Source of the DNA: Scenedesmus sp. ARA3
Taxonomy: Eukaryota > Chlorophyta > Chlorophyceae > Sphaeropleales > Scenedesmaceae
Direction of reading: 5' to 3'
Assembly (NCBI GenBank): GCA_004335835.1
Contig: RWJK01001945.1
Span: 1 to 64,000, forward strand
DNA length: 64,000 bases
A program made the position numbers and the translations under genes. The notes below the pieces were generated by a model. The model was not told the DNA's origin. It worked only from the letters and a program-made list of their open reading frames with translations, and made no database searches. Positions 61,382 to 64,000 of the stretch are shown in pieces. The stretch's first letter is position 1. Every line of letters starts with the position of its first letter.

Positions 61382-63344
61382 TCACAGCCTGGAATGCGGC
61401 TGCACAGCAAACCACCGGCCCATGCGGAAGCTGCTGCTGCTACTAGCTGCCGCAGCACTACTGCCGCCACCATTGCCACTGGCAAGATGATCACTAGAAG
61501 CCTGCTCAGCTGACTGCTTGCTGCTGCTGCTGCTGCTGAACTGCAGCTGCACCCTGCCAGTCACGATGCTGATGAGGTCTTGAGCAAAGGCCGGCATGCT
61601 GCCCGCACTGCTGCTGTTGCCAGCAACACTGCCACTTGCTGCTGCCCTGCTGACCTCAGCCACCCCACCAACCCCTGCTGCTGCTACTGCTGCTGCTGCC
61701 GCTGGCGCCGCAACTGCCTGCTCTGCAGCGGCACCTAACACTCCGCCCCGTCCGCCTGCATCCGCACTTGCTATCATCACTGGGCTCCAGTCCAGCACAA
61801 AGTCGTTGTGCAGCGGCCTGTCATAAATCAAGTGCTTTGCAGGCACGCCGCAGGCCTGCAGGGCCAGGGCCATGTCAGCAGCCTCATGCCAGGGCACCAT
61901 GTGGTCTCCGCAGCTGCTCATAATGACACACGGCGGCAGCTGCGCAGCATCCGCAAGGCTGAAGCCGCGCAGCAGTGTGGCAGCATCACCAAATGAAGTG
62001 CTGCCAGCTTGTACACTGCTGCTGCTGCTGGGTGCGTCGTTGTCTGATGCTGGACTCGCGCGGCTGCTGCTGCTGCTGCTTGCTGTTGGTGGCAGCTGCA
62101 TGCCGCTGCGGATGGGTATCACCTCCCCATGCAGCAGCTGCTGCTGCGGCTGGCTGCTGCCACTGCCGGGCACCACTGCAAAGCCGCCGCTGTGAGGCCT
62201 GCTGAACTGCTGCAGCGACCTGCTGCCCAGCTGCGCAGGCGCAAAGCTGTAGCCGGCTGCTGCTGCAGCTGCTGCACCCGCCGGCAGCTGCGGCCACTGC
62301 ACAGGCTGCAGCAACTGCTGCTGGTTGCTTGACCTGCCAGGCTGCACTGCTAAATGCACTGAACCCACTCCAGCCGCCTGCTGTGCGCCTGCTGCTGCCT
62401 GTTTCAGCAGCACTGCAGGTGACACAGCGTCGAATGCGGCTGCGCCGCCACAGGCCCGGGCCATTGTCGAGATGCCGGCCACCCCCCGCAGCGATTCAAA
62501 TTCAAAGTGCAGGCCCACATCATACACCGAAGACATGCCCACAAACAGCAGTGGCGGCGGCAGCGCCAGCGGGTCAGGGATGTACCACAGCTGCGGCTGC
62601 GGCTGCTGCTGCAGCAGCAGTGGCTGCTGCACATGCTGCCCTTGATGCTGCTGCTGCTGCTGCTGGATGGCTGGCGCCTGCTGTGGCTGCTGAGGAGCAG
62701 TCGCTGCATGCTGCTGCCGGCAGCTGTTGGCAGCTTGCCCTCTCGCATCCTTGCATTGCTGCTGCTGCCTGCTGCCAGCACTCCCGGCTTGCCCAGCTGC
62801 TGCTGCTGCTGCTTCCAGCGCCTGCCGCCGCTGCCGTGCCAGCATCATCACTGCCAGCGCCCCAAGGTGGCCGCCAGCAGAATGTCCCACCACACTAATG
62901 CGGGCTGCATCGCCGCCATACTGCTTGACCTCCTGTGCGGCCCACACCAGTGCTGCCAGCACCTCGCCTGCCATCTCGCCTGCCAGGGCCTCAGGGTACA
63001 GGCTGTAGGAAATGACACACACGACTGCACCTGCCTGCGCTAAACTAACAGCCATCGGGCCAAAGTGCCAGCGGTCGCCTGCATGGAAAGAATGTGCAGG
63101 TAACACTCAGTCCAATGCATGCATGGGACATTACAGTAGGCTGCAAAGAGCAGCTGCTGTGAACATGCAGCAGCTCCTTGCGCAGCGGCTGCTGCTGGTG
63201 CTGAGGTGCTTGAGTACTCTCCAAACATGCTGCTGCAGTAAAACACTGCTGCTCAACCCGCCCCCAGCCTCCCGGACCTTACCTGTAGCCCAGATGCCTC
63301 CATGGCAGAAGAACACCACAGGTGCAAGCTGCTGCTGCACTGGT

Positions 63345-63382
<38 letters not shown>

Positions 63383-63868
63383 ATACACGTGCGAGGGCAC
63401 GTAGATGTCTATCAGGTGCCGAGGTTTTGGCCCGTATGGTACAGGAGGAAACAACACCACGCCATACGGCGAGGCATCAGCTGCTGGGGACCCTGCCACT
63501 GGCACGGAGCTGCAGGGGCAAGCAGCAGCAGCAGCAGCATACAATACCGGCAAAAATGAGTCAGAGCGGCTGTCGGCACCATGCCAGAGATGCTGCCATG
63601 TTGTGTTGGCACTTAGTCCACATAAGGTGGCCAGCGTGCATGCATGCATGCCCTCTGTCCACAGTATATGCAGCGCAGCATTGCAGGCGTCCGCTGGCTC
63701 TCAGGCCCTCTGCATGCTGATGCTGCATACTCACGTCCTCACTCGCAGGCTGCGAATGCCGTAGGGCGTCAGGCCTGCTGCTGTGCCCAGCTCCGCAGCA
63801 AACACGCCCGCCAGCTGCCGCAGCTTGCGCAGCCGCTCCAGCGCGCCCTGCTCCTGCAGGACCTCAGC
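61382..63868 (-). CDS. Isoprenylcysteine methylesterase-like alpha/beta hydrolase, 5' incomplete
   Basis: Three exons recognised: 63868-63735, 63509-63283, 63078-61382 (TGA), with phases 2 and 1 consistent. The first of these starts at an acceptor, so earlier exons, including the start, probably lie past the right edge. Blocks seen are PYGIRSLRVRT, PRHLIDIYVPSH, the oxyanion-hole motif FFCHGGIW, GDRWHFGPMAVSLAQAGAVV, VISYSLYPE, YGGDAARISVVGHSAGGHLG (nucleophile Ser in GHSAGG, near 62885), MSSCGDHMVPWHEA (acid Asp region) and LHNDFVLDW (catalytic His). This order matches plant ICME-like esterases, which remove methyl from prenylated-protein C-termini; related carboxylesterases are the alternative. 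A polyQ run (63348-63382) follows IYVPSHVY, and a long Q/A/S insert (about 62230-62810) splits the fold between the nucleophile elbow and the acid. The C-terminal 100 residues are Ser-rich. Confidence 0.82.
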
Positions 63869-64000
63869 CTGCACAGCAGCCCAAATGCATGTGCATGCGT
63901 TGCATGTAATGTGAATGTGACGCAGAGATGACGAGGAGGCAGTGGCTGTTGATGCTGCTGTTGCTTTTATCTGCACGCCAATGCCTCATGTGTGCGGTGT

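Overview
The window looks like nuclear DNA of a chlorophyte green alga. The genes have many short exons with GT(G/C)-type donors and CAG acceptors. Coding sequence is saturated with Gln, Ala and Ser runs written as CAG/GCA/AGC repeats. The gene set combines a flagellar central-apparatus protein (CFAP46), a plant-type ENT+Agenet EMSY-LIKE protein, a plastid ClpT-like Clp-N protein and a plant-type isoprenylcysteine methylesterase-like hydrolase. I place it near Chlorophyceae by inference only. All exon models were spliced by eye; they are supported by unbroken reading phase across every junction and by conserved domains.

Layout: 0.4-2.5 kb (-) EMSY-LIKE (3' end not resolved); 3.1-5.8 kb (+) single-RRM RNA-binding protein with Q-rich tail; 5.8-10.4 kb gene-poor with several tandem duplications; 10.4-14.6 kb (-) and 17.2-21.1 kb (+) two divergent paralogues of an unrecognised Q/A/S-rich family; 21.1-27.4 kb gene-poor, GT-rich; 27.4-28.7 kb (-) ClpT-like; 29.1-33.3 kb (+) DUF3228 protein, whose first intron holds an 11-copy 180-bp satellite; 34.4-53.3 kb (-) a complete CFAP46 gene of 35 coding exons; 54.4-58.8 kb (-) an unrecognised A/P-rich acidic protein; 59.4-60.8 kb (+) SfsA-family protein; 61.4-63.9 kb (-) ICME-like alpha/beta hydrolase, 5' incomplete. 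Four gene pairs are head-to-head (EML/RRM, the two paralogues, ClpT/DUF3228, A/P-rich/SfsA) and could share bidirectional promoters.

The most unusual signal is not a gene. Many exon ends, each including its splice site or the stop codon, are repeated in tandem in the neighbouring intron or 3' flank. I count at least ten exon or gene ends in four genes. A second general pattern is that perfect (CTG)n tracts in the sense strand sit directly in front of 3' splice sites, where they appear to act as the pyrimidine tract, while exons carry the complementary sense (CAG)n. I saw no tRNA, rRNA, CRISPR array, transposase or reverse transcriptase.
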